64,000 nt of DNA from an uncultured Methylococcaceae bacterium (GCA_913056195.1 CAJXMF010000006.1:1-64000); one strand, 5' to 3'; shown: positions 9,744 through 19,516, counted from the stretch's first letter. Made by a program: numbers and translations. The notes: generated by a model not told the origin, from the letters alone.

Positions 9744-10739
9744 ATGGAAAAGTGTACCTTTCTGAATTTCTTGCCCAAATTCTTTCCACACCGTGTATCC
9801 AAATCCACCGCGCATAACGAAAAGCGCAGTATTTTGCATATGCTTGACCCTATGCCCAACAACAGCCCTTTTGACATCAATATGGCCGTTGATGCCGGCT
9901 TTGATGTCTTAATGCCCTATTCCAATGTCAAGCTGGAAAGTGTCCACGCCCTGACCCAGGACGCCATTTTTTCACGCGGTCCTGGCGGTGAAAAAAAAAC
10001 GGCCATGTTCATTGGCGGCCGTGATATTGGGCTCGCCATTGATATGTTAAATACCAGCAAACAAGCAATGGTTCCGCCTTTTAAAATTGCTGTCATGGCC
10101 GACCCGAGCGGCGCATTTACCACGGCCGCCGCATTAGTCGCGTGTGTTGAAAAAGAGCTGCGGGAAAAACACAACAAATCTTTAAAAGAAAGTAAGGCAC
10201 TGGTTTTTGGTGGCACTGGCCCTGTAGGTCTGGCAACTGCCGTCATCGCCGCACAACAAGGCGCACAGACCACGCTGATTGACCACCTTTCACTGGACGC
10301 CGCACAGGATGCAGCAAAAGAATACGGTCGCCGTTTTAAAGTGGAACTACATGCCGCTGTAGCCGGATCTGATGAGGAAAAAGCTGAAATTATTAGTGAT
10401 GCCGATATTATCTTCTGTACAGCAAAAGCCGGTATTCAGGTTTTAAGCACCGCAGTATTGCAACACGCAAAGCAACTGAAAGTAGCCGGTGATGTCAATG
10501 CCGTGCCGCCTGCCGGGATAGAAGGCATCGACGTAAATGACTTTGGTAAAGCCTTGAAAGGTCTGCCCGACTCACAAAATACCGTCGGCATTGGCGCCTT
10601 AGCGGTAGGCAGTGTTAAATATAAACTACAACATACCCTGCTCAAGTCCATGCTTAAAAGCGACAAACCGCTTTTTCTGGATTTTCGCGATGCGTTTAAT
10701 GAGGCACAGGCCTTGTTTGCTACTGCCGAAGAATCTTAA
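9744..10739 (+). CDS. Second MtdB-like methylene-H4MPT dehydrogenase paralog
   Basis: Same motifs in tandem (NNSPFDINMAVDAGFD, ADPSGAFTTAAALVA, FGGTGPVGLATAVIAAQQGAQTTLIDH, DVNAVPPAGIEGIDVND) plus about 30-aa N-terminal extension; Shine-Dalgarno GGAG precedes the ATG at 9744. Confidence 0.85.
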   Translation: MEKCTFLNFLPKFFPHRVSKSTAHNEKRSILHMLDPMPNNSPFDINMAVDAGFDVLMPYSNVKLESVHALTQDAIFSRGPGGEKKTAMFIGGRDIGLAIDMLNTSKQAMVPPFKIAVMADPSGAFTTAAALVACVEKELREKHNKSLKESKALVFGGTGPVGLATAVIAAQQGAQTTLIDHLSLDAAQDAAKEYGRRFKVELHAAVAGSDEEKAEIISDADIIFCTAKAGIQVLSTAVLQHAKQLKVAGDVNAVPPAGIEGIDVNDFGKALKGLPDSQNTVGIGALAVGSVKYKLQHTLLKSMLKSDKPLFLDFRDAFNEAQALFATAEES

Positions 10740-10816
10740 ATGGGCTGCGTATAAGCATGCGTTAAGCAGCTCGACCGCTTGAACGACAAGTTATAAAAAC
10801 TTACGTGATACACAGC

Positions 10817-11113
10817 TTATTTTTTCAAATATTTCTCAATCTTTAAAGATCCATGAAATATCCCTAATATTTCTACTGAATCTTCTTTAACAAAGTAAGC
10901 AATTCTATAATGACCATCAAGAAGCACTCTAATTTCACCGTCTGGTTCTTTTCTATATTTGTAACCAATTTCGGGAAATGATTTTAAAATTTGAGTTTTA
11001 TCCTATATTCCTTCTACAACTCGCTGTGCCGCTAACGGGTTTTCCTCTGCAATGAAGTCAAATATATCTTTCATTCATGTACTGGCCTCTTCTGTCCATT
11101 TTATTTCTGCCAT
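10817..11113 (-). pseudogene. ParE/RelE-family toxin pseudogene
   Basis: Continuous frame MAEIKWTEEAST*MKDIFDFIAEENPLAAQRVVEGI*DKTQILKSFPEIGYKYRKEPDGEIRVLLDGHYRIAYFVKEDSVEILGIFHGSLKIEKYLKK* with two internal stops (TGA, TAG); directly follows an antitoxin-like ORF. Confidence 0.8.
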
Positions 11114-11286
11114 GTCTTTATCCTGCTCGACATTTCTTCACTTGAAATGACTTTACCTTCCCTGGAATCCTTGAGACCTCGCTCAATCATATGCTCAAAA
11201 GCCAACTCTCTAAGAATTTCCTCATACGAAGAGTCTTCAGGTTGTTCTAAAATTACTTCAGTCATTCTCTCTTTAACAGCAGACAT
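11101..11286 (-). CDS. Antitoxin-like small protein of a ParE/RelE module
   Basis: 61 aa acidic protein (MSAVKERMTEVILEQPEDSSYEEILRELAFEHMIERGLKDSREGKVISSEEMSSRIKTWQK) overlapping the toxin start by 13 nt. Confidence 0.65.
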   Translation of the reverse strand: MSAVKERMTEVILEQPEDSSYEEILRELAFEHMIERGLKDSREGKVISSEEMSSRIKTWQK

Positions 11287-11328
11287 ATGAAACCTCTTTA
11301 TGCTTTATCGTCAGTTTTACAATTATGG

Positions 11329-11964
11329 CTATATCTGCTTATATTTCAGCGCGAGTCGTGTTAATTCGACATCATTTTTAACATTTAATTTTTCGTACAG
11401 CCGATAGCGATACGTATTGATTGTTTTATCACTCAGCTTCAGCATATCCGCCATCTCCTGAATGTTCTTGCCTTGCAAAATCAGGTTACTGACTTCCGAC
11501 TCGCGCTGAGATAATTTGGCAAAAGGCGTTTCCGCGCCATCAAGACCCTGAAATGCCAGATTCTCGGCGATATCAGTACTGAGAAAGCGTTTGCCATGCA
11601 TAACCGTACGAATAGCATCGACCATTTCGTTGACAGAAGCGCCTTTAGAAACAAACCCCTTAACGCCTAACTTCAACAGCTGTTGGGGTAAGGGGCCGTC
11701 ATCATACACAGAAACGACAATAATTTTTGTATCGGGTTGCTCTTTTAAAATACGCCGACAAGCCTCGACGCCGCCAATCCCTGGCATATTAATATCCATT
11801 AAAACAACGTCTGGGGATTGCTCTTCGGCCAGATTAACAGCATCTTCACCCGAGCCACAGACAGCCATAACCAAAATATCATCAAAAGAATTCAGCAGAA
11901 CTTCAATCCCTGTTCTGACCAATTCATGATCATCGACAACGAGTACTTTTATAATTAATGCCAC
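11329..11964 (-). CDS. Two-component response regulator, NarL/LuxR family (GacA/UvrY-like)
   Basis: Receiver domain VLVVDDHELVRTGIEVLL, VVLMDINMPGIGGVEA; LuxR HTH LSQRESEVSNLILQGKNIQEMADMLKLSDKTINTYRYRLYEKLNV. Confidence 0.9.
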   Translation of the reverse strand: MALIIKVLVVDDHELVRTGIEVLLNSFDDILVMAVCGSGEDAVNLAEEQSPDVVLMDINMPGIGGVEACRRILKEQPDTKIIVVSVYDDGPLPQQLLKLGVKGFVSKGASVNEMVDAIRTVMHGKRFLSTDIAENLAFQGLDGAETPFAKLSQRESEVSNLILQGKNIQEMADMLKLSDKTINTYRYRLYEKLNVKNDVELTRLALKYKQI

Positions 11965-12111
11965 CCATAAACTCCCTTAATTGCTGTTTAATCTGTCTAT
12001 ATTTTTTATAAGACAAAAATGATCCCTGGCAGTACGTGATTGAAACGAGATAGTAATACGGAACATCGCTGTCAGTCAATCCTTACAAAACCGTAAGACT
12101 CCCGCGAAACA

Positions 12112-12471
12112 TCAGTTATTAAAACATGCACGACGCAGGCACTTGACCAACCAATCTGCATCGTCTTCCGTTAAAAATTGTTTCCAGGGAGGCATAGCCG
12201 TTCCCGATCGACCATTTAAAATGGTTTTGATTAAAAATTGATCCGATTTATATCGTAAATTTTCGGGCAATAAGGCAGCACCCAGCCCGCCTTTTAGTGT
12301 AATACCATGACATGAGCCACAATCCTGGCTGAGTAAATTTATCAAGTATTGTTGCCTGGCTTTGTCTGGTGCGGCATTAGCCCCAACAGCAAGACATGCC
12401 ATCACCAAAAAGGCAAAAACCTTAACCCGGATTCTTAAGCAAACGATATTTTTACCCAAAGAGTCACACAT
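12112..12471 (-). CDS. Small c-type cytochrome (NirC/c55X-like)
   Basis: Signal peptide, single CGSCH heme motif, NGRSGTAMPPWKQFLTEDDADWLVKCLR. Confidence 0.8.
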   Translation of the reverse strand: MCDSLGKNIVCLRIRVKVFAFLVMACLAVGANAAPDKARQQYLINLLSQDCGSCHGITLKGGLGAALLPENLRYKSDQFLIKTILNGRSGTAMPPWKQFLTEDDADWLVKCLRRACFNN

Positions 12472-12733
12472 AAAAAACCATTAAAATGCAGATGGATATT
12501 TGTCTGGCGCAATATCTGATTTAAGGCAATGCGCGGTAAATAAAATACCTATATTGCGCAGGATTTTTATTCGTATTCAAGGCGCACAAACAAACAGGCG
12601 CATAGCAGGCGATGTAACTGTTTGTGCAAAGCTTCCGCTCCTGCTCACGCTCCTTGCCTACATCCATGTCGGCAACGCAAAAGAGGGACAAAAAGACAAG
12701 CAAGATGGGTATATTTTATTTATTGCGAATTGC

Positions 12734-13045
12734 CTAAGGCTTAAGCCGCGCATAATAGGCTGTTATGTTATCAATATCTTTAGCCGATAAAGAACCCGCG
12801 ATGGCATTCATAATCTCTGATACACGGAATTTATCTTGATATTGTCTTAATGCCTGATCAAGATACTCGCGATCACGACCCGCCAAAGATGGAAATGGTG
12901 CATCTGCTGATGGCTTCCTGATTCCATGACATTGAGAGCAAACAGCCTGGGCTTGCATTTTGCCGGCATAAATATTAGCTGCTTGCGTTACAACAGGCAT
13001 CCACACTAAAAATAATAGACTGCAAAGTCGCTTTTTCATAATCAC
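12734..13045 (-). CDS. Small c-type cytochrome (c553/c4-like)
   Basis: Signal peptide, CSQCHGIRKPSADAPFPSLAGRDREYLDQALRQYQDKFR; overlaps the cd1-like gene end by 4 nt. Confidence 0.85.
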   Translation of the reverse strand: MIMKKRLCSLLFLVWMPVVTQAANIYAGKMQAQAVCSQCHGIRKPSADAPFPSLAGRDREYLDQALRQYQDKFRVSEIMNAIAGSLSAKDIDNITAYYARLKP

Positions 13046-14616
13046 TCCATCTCATCCGGTGACAAGCCACGCGTCATATATTTCACCCGGCCATGCGAAA
13101 AAATACCTGCCGGACTTTCCATAGGAATGCTGGTGATTTTTTTCAATGAGAACGAATCATAAACAACAACTTCATCGCCTGAATAACCGGCGCTCACATA
13201 GAGAAATTTACCATCGGCGCTATATTCTGGAAAATAAGCATGTCCACCAACATCCAATGTTTTGACAACCTCTAAGGTCTTTTTGTCAATCAATTGAATT
13301 GTCCGAGCGCGTCTGTCCTTAGTGATAATATCCACCGCGACATACGGCGCATTGGCATGTGCCGCAGGTGATTCGGTGCCACCTGAAACAGGCACTTGTT
13401 TGACGACTTTCATCGTATCCAGATCCCAAACACTGACCACCGTTTTATCACAGGTACCAAAATTTGTGCCAAAGCCCAAAACACGACCATCGACCTTGAC
13501 TGCAGCGCCACCACCAACATGTGGCACACAGCCCGCCGGCAATTTTTTGATGAGTTTACGTTCAGCAAGATCAATGGCGGCAACAATACTGTCGTCATAG
13601 GATGCCACCATCAACTTACGACCTTTATGCGTCAAAAAGGCATCATGCAAATGGCGGCCGACATTTTTGATTTTAGTGACTGGAAAGCCGTCTTTTAAAT
13701 CGACAACCCAAACCTGCCCTGCATTTTCCAAAGCAATAGCAAAAATATCAGCATACGGTGTACCAATAATCATGCCTGAATCGGAGGATACAAAATTACC
13801 ATCCGGGTCTATGCCTTCCAATTCAAATGTTTTTAACGGCTCAAGCGTATCCGCATCAAGAATGACTGCATTATGGGGCACGAATGAACCGGCCATGATG
13901 TATTTTCCATCCCTGGAAACACCCATCCCTGGCCCATTAAAACCTGTTTTGATACTACGAACCGCCTTCATCGAGTAAAGATCAACCTTAAAAATTTCGG
14001 CGGTATCTGTTTTAACATAAGCCCAACGTGGATTCGCTGGATTGAAATCAATAATATGCGCTGCGGTTCCGGTTGGAATTTCACCGACGACCTGATGGGT
14101 TTTACTATTGATAAAAACAGCCTTAGAGCCGCTTCCACGCCCATATTTTCCACGCGCGGCAACGCCAATCAAGTCATCCATATCGCCAATGGCATATTGC
14201 GGCCGTTCGGGCAAGGTTGATTCATCTTTGACATAAACATGCAACGACGCTTTCATATCATCGATGGTCCAGGCTGGATTGGGCAATTTTGGCGTACTCT
14301 GTAAATGCTTAACCATCGCTCGAATCTGATCATCGCTGAGTTTGCCATAGAATGGCGGCATCAAGGTTTCGAAACTGCCAGTCATAATCAGTGTTCGCAA
14401 TGCAGTTGGACTGCGCCCTTTCAATGTCTCTTTATTCAATGCAGGTGCCAGGTAGCCGCCATGATCTGAACCATGACAACTTGCGCAATTATCCTGATAA
14501 AGCTGATGCATATTATCTGATGCCGCCTCTGCATGACCTGTCAGGGCTATTGCCAACAGTGTCGTTAATAATAAAGTTTTTTTATTCTTATTCATACATT
14601 CTCTACCCATAAACAT
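13042..14616 (-). CDS. Cytochrome cd1 family protein (NirS/NirN-like)
   Basis: N-terminal cytochrome c domain (DNCASCHGSDHGG) followed by an 8-bladed propeller-type d1 domain (VGRHLHDAFLTHKGRKLMVASYDDSIVAAIDL, VPHVGGGAAV, VGGHAYFPEYSADGKFLYVSAGY). Confidence 0.85.
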   Translation of the reverse strand: MFMGRECMNKNKKTLLLTTLLAIALTGHAEAASDNMHQLYQDNCASCHGSDHGGYLAPALNKETLKGRSPTALRTLIMTGSFETLMPPFYGKLSDDQIRAMVKHLQSTPKLPNPAWTIDDMKASLHVYVKDESTLPERPQYAIGDMDDLIGVAARGKYGRGSGSKAVFINSKTHQVVGEIPTGTAAHIIDFNPANPRWAYVKTDTAEIFKVDLYSMKAVRSIKTGFNGPGMGVSRDGKYIMAGSFVPHNAVILDADTLEPLKTFELEGIDPDGNFVSSDSGMIIGTPYADIFAIALENAGQVWVVDLKDGFPVTKIKNVGRHLHDAFLTHKGRKLMVASYDDSIVAAIDLAERKLIKKLPAGCVPHVGGGAAVKVDGRVLGFGTNFGTCDKTVVSVWDLDTMKVVKQVPVSGGTESPAAHANAPYVAVDIITKDRRARTIQLIDKKTLEVVKTLDVGGHAYFPEYSADGKFLYVSAGYSGDEVVVYDSFSLKKITSIPMESPAGIFSHGRVKYMTRGLSPDEME

Positions 14617-14617
14617 A

Positions 14618-15226
14618 CTAAAAGCCGAAATTATCTTCGATAACGACCTCAGAATAATCCAGTTGCCCCGGACGCGGATTAGCCGCTTTTAGCGCTTTAC
14701 CCACGACAACGAACATTGAAATCAAATGATCATCCGGCAGATTGATCAGTTCCGCAACAGCTTCAAAATCAAAACCATCCATTGGACAGGAATCATACCC
14801 CATCGCTTTAGCCGCTAACATAATCGTTTGCGCGGCAATACCACATGACCGTATCGCTTCATCGCGCTGAACCTGATTTTTACCTTGATAATATTGTTGA
14901 ATAGCCGGCAAAATATAATCCTGCGCTTCTTTAGGCGCATTCCGCCAGTAGCGTTCAGGTTGCTTTTCCCATGCCTTCATATCGGCGCACAACACAATCA
15001 ATAACGAGGCATCGGTGACCTGTGGTTGATCCCAGGCTGCCGCACGAATTTTTTCTCGCAAGACGCTGTCTTTGACGACAACAAAACGCCAATGCTGAAT
15101 ATTAAAGGCTGTTGGTGATAACATCGCTAACGATAATAACTTTCGCGTTTCATCATCACTGAACTGAAATGAAGGATCGTAAATTTTTACCGAACGCCTG
15201 TTTTCAATTGCCTGTAATGTATCCAT
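14618..15226 (-). CDS. Nitroreductase family protein
   Basis: MDTLQAIENRRSVKIYD, LSPTAFNIQHWRFVVVKD, GIAAQTIMLAAKAMGYDSCPMDGF. Confidence 0.88.
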   Translation of the reverse strand: MDTLQAIENRRSVKIYDPSFQFSDDETRKLLSLAMLSPTAFNIQHWRFVVVKDSVLREKIRAAAWDQPQVTDASLLIVLCADMKAWEKQPERYWRNAPKEAQDYILPAIQQYYQGKNQVQRDEAIRSCGIAAQTIMLAAKAMGYDSCPMDGFDFEAVAELINLPDDHLISMFVVVGKALKAANPRPGQLDYSEVVIEDNFGF

Positions 15227-15229
15227 AAA

Positions 15230-16237
15230 TTATTCCTGCTGTTGATGATAAGAAACGATACGATCCACTTCATTTTTTGAGCCTAATATCAAGGGCACCC
15301 GTTGATGAATGCCTTCCGGCTGAATATCCAGGATGCGCTGTCGCCCCGTGTGACACGCACCGCCGGCCTGTTCAACGATAAACGCCATAGGGTTAGCCTC
15401 ATACATCAAGCGGAGACGCCCGGCCTGGTTTGGATTTTTCATATCATAAGGATACATAAAAACGCCCCCACGGGTCAAAATCCGATAAACCTCGGCCACC
15501 AGCGAAGCAATCCAGCGCATATTAAAATTCTTGTTTCTAGGGCCATCCTCACCTAAAACACATTCATCCACATATTTTTTGACCGCCGGCTCCCAGAATC
15601 GCTGATTCGACATATTTATTGCAAATTCACGACACTCTTCAGCAATTTTCATATCCGGATGAGTCAAATAAAATTCGCCTACAGTCTGATCCAGCGTAAA
15701 GCCATTAACGCCTTGTCCAGTCGTCAATACCATAATGGTCGATGGGCCATAGAGCACAAATCCAGCGCACACCTGCTGACTCCCCTTTTGCAGAAAATCA
15801 TTGACCGTAGGCTCTTTTTCACCTTCAAAGCGTAGGATTGAGAATATCGTCCCAACCGTTAAATTCAAATCAATATTCGATGAGCCATCCAATGGATCAA
15901 ATAAAGCCAGATACTTTCCACGAGGCGCGCCCTTGGGCAGCCTTACCCAATCTTCATTTTCTTCTGAAGCCATGCCAGCCAGATGTCCATTCCAGCTTAA
16001 GGCATCGATCATAATCTCATTGCTAATGATATCCAGTTTTTTTTGGACTTCGCCTTGCACATTTTCCGTTTCTGCATTACCCAGAATACCGATTAAATCG
16101 CCCTGGTTAACGCGATACGATATTTTTTTACAGGCTAAAACAATATCATTTAATAACAAACTGAAATCACCAGAAACACCTCCTAATGCGCGTTGTTGCT
16201 CCAAAATAAATTGCGTCAATGTCATTTTTCCTGGCAT
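15230..16237 (-). CDS. fbp: Fructose-1,6-bisphosphatase class I
   Basis: [69 protein letters not shown]. Confidence 0.97.
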   Translation of the reverse strand: MPGKMTLTQFILEQQRALGGVSGDFSLLLNDIVLACKKISYRVNQGDLIGILGNAETENVQGEVQKKLDIISNEIMIDALSWNGHLAGMASEENEDWVRLPKGAPRGKYLALFDPLDGSSNIDLNLTVGTIFSILRFEGEKEPTVNDFLQKGSQQVCAGFVLYGPSTIMVLTTGQGVNGFTLDQTVGEFYLTHPDMKIAEECREFAINMSNQRFWEPAVKKYVDECVLGEDGPRNKNFNMRWIASLVAEVYRILTRGGVFMYPYDMKNPNQAGRLRLMYEANPMAFIVEQAGGACHTGRQRILDIQPEGIHQRVPLILGSKNEVDRIVSYHQQQE

Positions 16238-16271
16238 CGTATAAATCCCTAACTATTAGCGTATTTCATTC

Positions 16272-16310
16272 AAAAAAGGCCGGCCCAGCTTACGCTGAAC
16301 CAGCCCTTTT
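16272..16310 (-). terminator. Probable intrinsic terminator after fba
   Basis: On the minus strand GGCTGGTTCAGC-gtaa-GCTGGGCCGGCC (with G-U pairs) followed by TTTTTT, between fba and fbp. Confidence 0.6.
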
Positions 16311-16334
16311 AGTTAAATCGTAAAGCGGTTACCT

Positions 16335-17444
16335 TTACAGCAAATTCAAGGCATTCAAGTCTCCAAATGCTTTTACGATTCGTTTTACCATGTTAGCCTG
16401 ACCGGCACGTTGCCAGACACGCGGATCATAGTATTTCTTATTCGGCGCATCTTCACCCGTCGGGTTGCCGATCTGTCCCTGAAGATAGGCTTCATTCTCC
16501 TTGTAATAATTCATAACACCTTCCCAAGCAGCCCATTGCGTATCCGTATCAATATTCATTTTGATAACGCCGTAACTGATAGATTCGGCAATTTCTTCCG
16601 GTGAAGAACCTGAACCACCATGGAACACAAAATTCAAGGAATTTTCAGGCAATCCATATTTTTCAGAGACGTATTTTTGCGAGTCTCTTAAAATAGTCGG
16701 GGTCAGCTTAACATTACCGGGCTTGTAAACCCCATGAACATTACCGAAAGAGGCAGCAATGGTAAAACGATGGCTCACTTTGCTTAACTGTTCATAAGCG
16801 TAGGCAACATCTTCAGGCTGTGTATATAACATGGATTGATCCATATCGCTGTTATCAACGCCATCTTCTTCACCGCCGGTGCAACCTAATTCAATCTCTA
16901 ACGTCATGTTCATTTTTGACATGCGTTCCAGATATTTTGAGCATATTTCAATATTTTCTTCCAAACTTTCTTCTGAAAGATCAATCATATGCGAACTGAA
17001 TAACGGACGACCTGTCTGCGCAAAGTGTTTTTCACCCGCATCGAGCAGGCCATCAATCCATGGCAGCAATTTTTTAGCGCAGTGGTCCGTATGTAAAATA
17101 ACAGGCACACCATAATGTTCAGCCAGATTATGAACATGCAATGCCGCAGAAATAGCCCCTAATACTGAATTCCGTTGACCTTCAGCCGGCAAACCTTTAC
17201 CCGCATAAAAAGCGGCACCACCGTTTGAACACTGAATAAAAACAGGAGAATTGGCCTGAGCTGCCGCTTCTAATACTGCATTGACAGTATCTGAGCTGAT
17301 GATATTGACCGCAGGTAATGCGCTCTTGTTTTGCTTACAGAATTCGAAAATCTTTTGTACATCATCACCCGTAACGACACCGGGTTTAACAATTTCAGAT
17401 AAATTTTGTGTCATTTTTTGAAATATCCTGATAGAAATAACCAC
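16335..17444 (-). CDS. fba: Fructose-bisphosphate aldolase class II
   Basis: VILHTDHCAKKLLPWIDGLL, ELGCTGGEEDGVDN, FVFHGGSGSSPEEI, GVIKMNIDTDTQWAAWEGVM. Start probably the internal ATG about 17414 (MTQNLSEIVKPGVV). Confidence 0.95.
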   Translation of the reverse strand: MVISIRIFQKMTQNLSEIVKPGVVTGDDVQKIFEFCKQNKSALPAVNIISSDTVNAVLEAAAQANSPVFIQCSNGGAAFYAGKGLPAEGQRNSVLGAISAALHVHNLAEHYGVPVILHTDHCAKKLLPWIDGLLDAGEKHFAQTGRPLFSSHMIDLSEESLEENIEICSKYLERMSKMNMTLEIELGCTGGEEDGVDNSDMDQSMLYTQPEDVAYAYEQLSKVSHRFTIAASFGNVHGVYKPGNVKLTPTILRDSQKYVSEKYGLPENSLNFVFHGGSGSSPEEIAESISYGVIKMNIDTDTQWAAWEGVMNYYKENEAYLQGQIGNPTGEDAPNKKYYDPRVWQRAGQANMVKRIVKAFGDLNALNLL

Positions 17445-17512
17445 ACCGTACCGCTAAGATACGATGTAGCATAGTAATCATTTCTTTAACAAAGAAAGTG
17501 ATTTTTGTGGTT

Positions 17513-18499
17513 TTAAGCTTCTATTTGAGCCAAACGATCAGCCAATAATTTTTCCAGCGATTCTATTGCTTTTGAAAAGCCTTCAATACCTTCTGATAAT
17601 TTATCAGATGCCATACGGTTTTCTTCGTGCATTTTATCGAAAGTAGCTTTATCAATTGACAGCTTTTCAATATCCATAGTAGCCGCTTTAGCTGGATCCA
17701 GTTTTCTTTCCAGCACGCCTTCAGTTGATTTCAACTCAGCTAATAATGCGGGTGCAATTGTCAATAAATCACAACCAGCCAATTCTGTAATTTCACCTAT
17801 ATTACGGAAGCTGGCCCCCATCACTTCGGTTTTATAACCGAATTTTTTATAATAGTTGTAAATCGTAGTCACTGAAACAACACCAGGATCTTCTGCAGCT
17901 GGATATGAATCACGGCCGGTGTCTTTCTTATACCAGTCTAAAATTCGACCCACAAATGGAGAAATCAGGGTAACACCCGCTTCAGCACAGGCAATAGCTT
18001 GATGCAAACCGAACAATAATGTCAGGTTACAATGAATGCCTTCTTTTTCCAGGACTTCGGCAGCTTTAATGCCCTCCCAGGTTGCCGCAACTTTAATTAG
18101 AACTCTGTCCTTTGAAATGCCGGCTTTTTCATACTGGGCGATGATATCACGACCTTTTTGGATCGAACCTTCTGTATCATATGACAATCTCGCATCAACT
18201 TCTGTTGAAACGCGACCTGGAATAATTTCAAGAATTTTTAAGCCAAAAGAAACAGCCAATTTTTCAAAGGCTAATAAAGCCACTTCTTCAACAGATGCAC
18301 TTGCACCCAATTCTTCTCTTGCCGATTTCAATGTATCATCAACAATACCTTGATATTGTGGCATTTGCGCGGCAGCCGTAATCAAAGACGGATTTGTCGT
18401 TGCATCACGCGGTTTAAATGTTTCTATTGCTTCAATATCACCTGTATCTGCAACAACTACAGTCATTTCACTCAGTTGTTCAAGTAAGTTCTTTGCCAT
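17513..18499 (-). CDS. tal: Transaldolase
   Basis: [85 protein letters not shown]. Confidence 0.97.
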   Translation of the reverse strand: MAKNLLEQLSEMTVVVADTGDIEAIETFKPRDATTNPSLITAAAQMPQYQGIVDDTLKSAREELGASASVEEVALLAFEKLAVSFGLKILEIIPGRVSTEVDARLSYDTEGSIQKGRDIIAQYEKAGISKDRVLIKVAATWEGIKAAEVLEKEGIHCNLTLLFGLHQAIACAEAGVTLISPFVGRILDWYKKDTGRDSYPAAEDPGVVSVTTIYNYYKKFGYKTEVMGASFRNIGEITELAGCDLLTIAPALLAELKSTEGVLERKLDPAKAATMDIEKLSIDKATFDKMHEENRMASDKLSEGIEGFSKAIESLEKLLADRLAQIEA

Positions 18500-18749
18500 A
18501 ATATAAATACCTAATCTATTATTGTTAAAAATTCATGCCGTTACCGCATGGAACGGAAACTGAAATCTGTATACTTTGTGACCCGACTCAGTATGCTTTA
18601 AGACGTAAAACGAACCTTCCTTAAAGGATAACATTTGATTGATTACAAAAAGGAAAGCCGAATCTACGTGTGGGTTAAATCCGAAATCTGCGCTTGCCCT
18701 TTCATTGGCAAGTCAGGGACGTTCATAAAGAAAATCTTAGAATATAACA

Positions 18750-18777
18750 CCCCCAGGATAAGCTGCTCTCTGGGGGG
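18750..18777 (-). terminator. Hairpin downstream of the 236-aa repeat protein gene
   Basis: CCCCCAG ... CTGGGGG(G) stem; minus-strand sequence after it is TGTTATATTCT, only moderately U-rich. Confidence 0.5.
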
Positions 18778-18805
18778 ATATTATATTTATTTGTAACGAT
18801 TAAAC

Positions 18806-19516
18806 TTAGCCTTTCTTTTTTCGCAGGTATTTCTCAACACCCGTTACATTTTCTTCAGCTAACTTACGAGTACGAACGACTTGCTTTGCCAGATATTTTG
18901 CAACACCTGTTGTCGGTAAAGATTGTTGTTTTTTTTCTAAATATTTAGAAACACGGGTTTCTTTAGGTTGCTTTTTAGCTAAATATCGTTCAACACGTGT
19001 TACACCTTCTGCAGCTTCAGTACTCGCTCTAGGCGCTGCAGGCGCTGGTCTTGAAGCTCTGGCACGAGGCGCTGATGGCGTGCCTGCTTTTTTCCGATAA
19101 AAAAAGAAACCGATAACAGCCAATGCCACAACAGCAATCAGCATCGTTTGATCTGAACTTTCTTGTTTTGTTGCGACTGAACTTGTCGAACCAGATGAGG
19201 ACCCGGCAGAAGATGAAGTCGACCGTGTAGAAGCAGATGCTATTTTTTCGGCTTTATGTTTATAGTTTGTATCTTGATATACAACTTTAGGCTTAAAAGC
19301 CGCTGCGGGATAATTCGGGTCAGCTTCTGTTTGACCAGAAGAAAATGATGATGCTGTTGACTCAGAATGTTTATAACCCGAATCACTATATAAAACCTTA
19401 GGTTGAAAATCCGCTGCGGGATATTCATCTGATGTTGCCTGAGCCATTAAAGGACTCACTAACAACATAGCTGCTAATGTGCCTTTTGTAAGAAATAAGT
19501 TTTTCACCATATTCAC
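18806..19516 (-). CDS. Predicted single-TM protein with periplasmic YPAAxFxPKVxYxDxxYKH repeats and cytoplasmic TxVxKYLxKK repeats
   Basis: Signal peptide or anchor (LAAMLLVSPLMAQA); two YPAA[D/A]F[Q/K]PKV[L/V]Y.D..YKH units; Ser-rich linker; TM (TMLIAVVALAVIGFFFYRKK); four tail motifs TRVERYLAKK, TRVSKYLEKK, TGVAKYLAKQ, TGVEKYLRKK. Confidence 0.85.
   Translation of the reverse strand: MNMVKNLFLTKGTLAAMLLVSPLMAQATSDEYPAADFQPKVLYSDSGYKHSESTASSFSSGQTEADPNYPAAAFKPKVVYQDTNYKHKAEKIASASTRSTSSSAGSSSGSTSSVATKQESSDQTMLIAVVALAVIGFFFYRKKAGTPSAPRARASRPAPAAPRASTEAAEGVTRVERYLAKKQPKETRVSKYLEKKQQSLPTTGVAKYLAKQVVRTRKLAEENVTGVEKYLRKKKG

Noticed and set aside
10817-11113. Motif-like ending IEKYLKK in the ParE remnant, resembling TxVxKYLxKK
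   Set aside because: Single occurrence in a toxin-family C-terminus without the T[G/R]V part; treated as chance.
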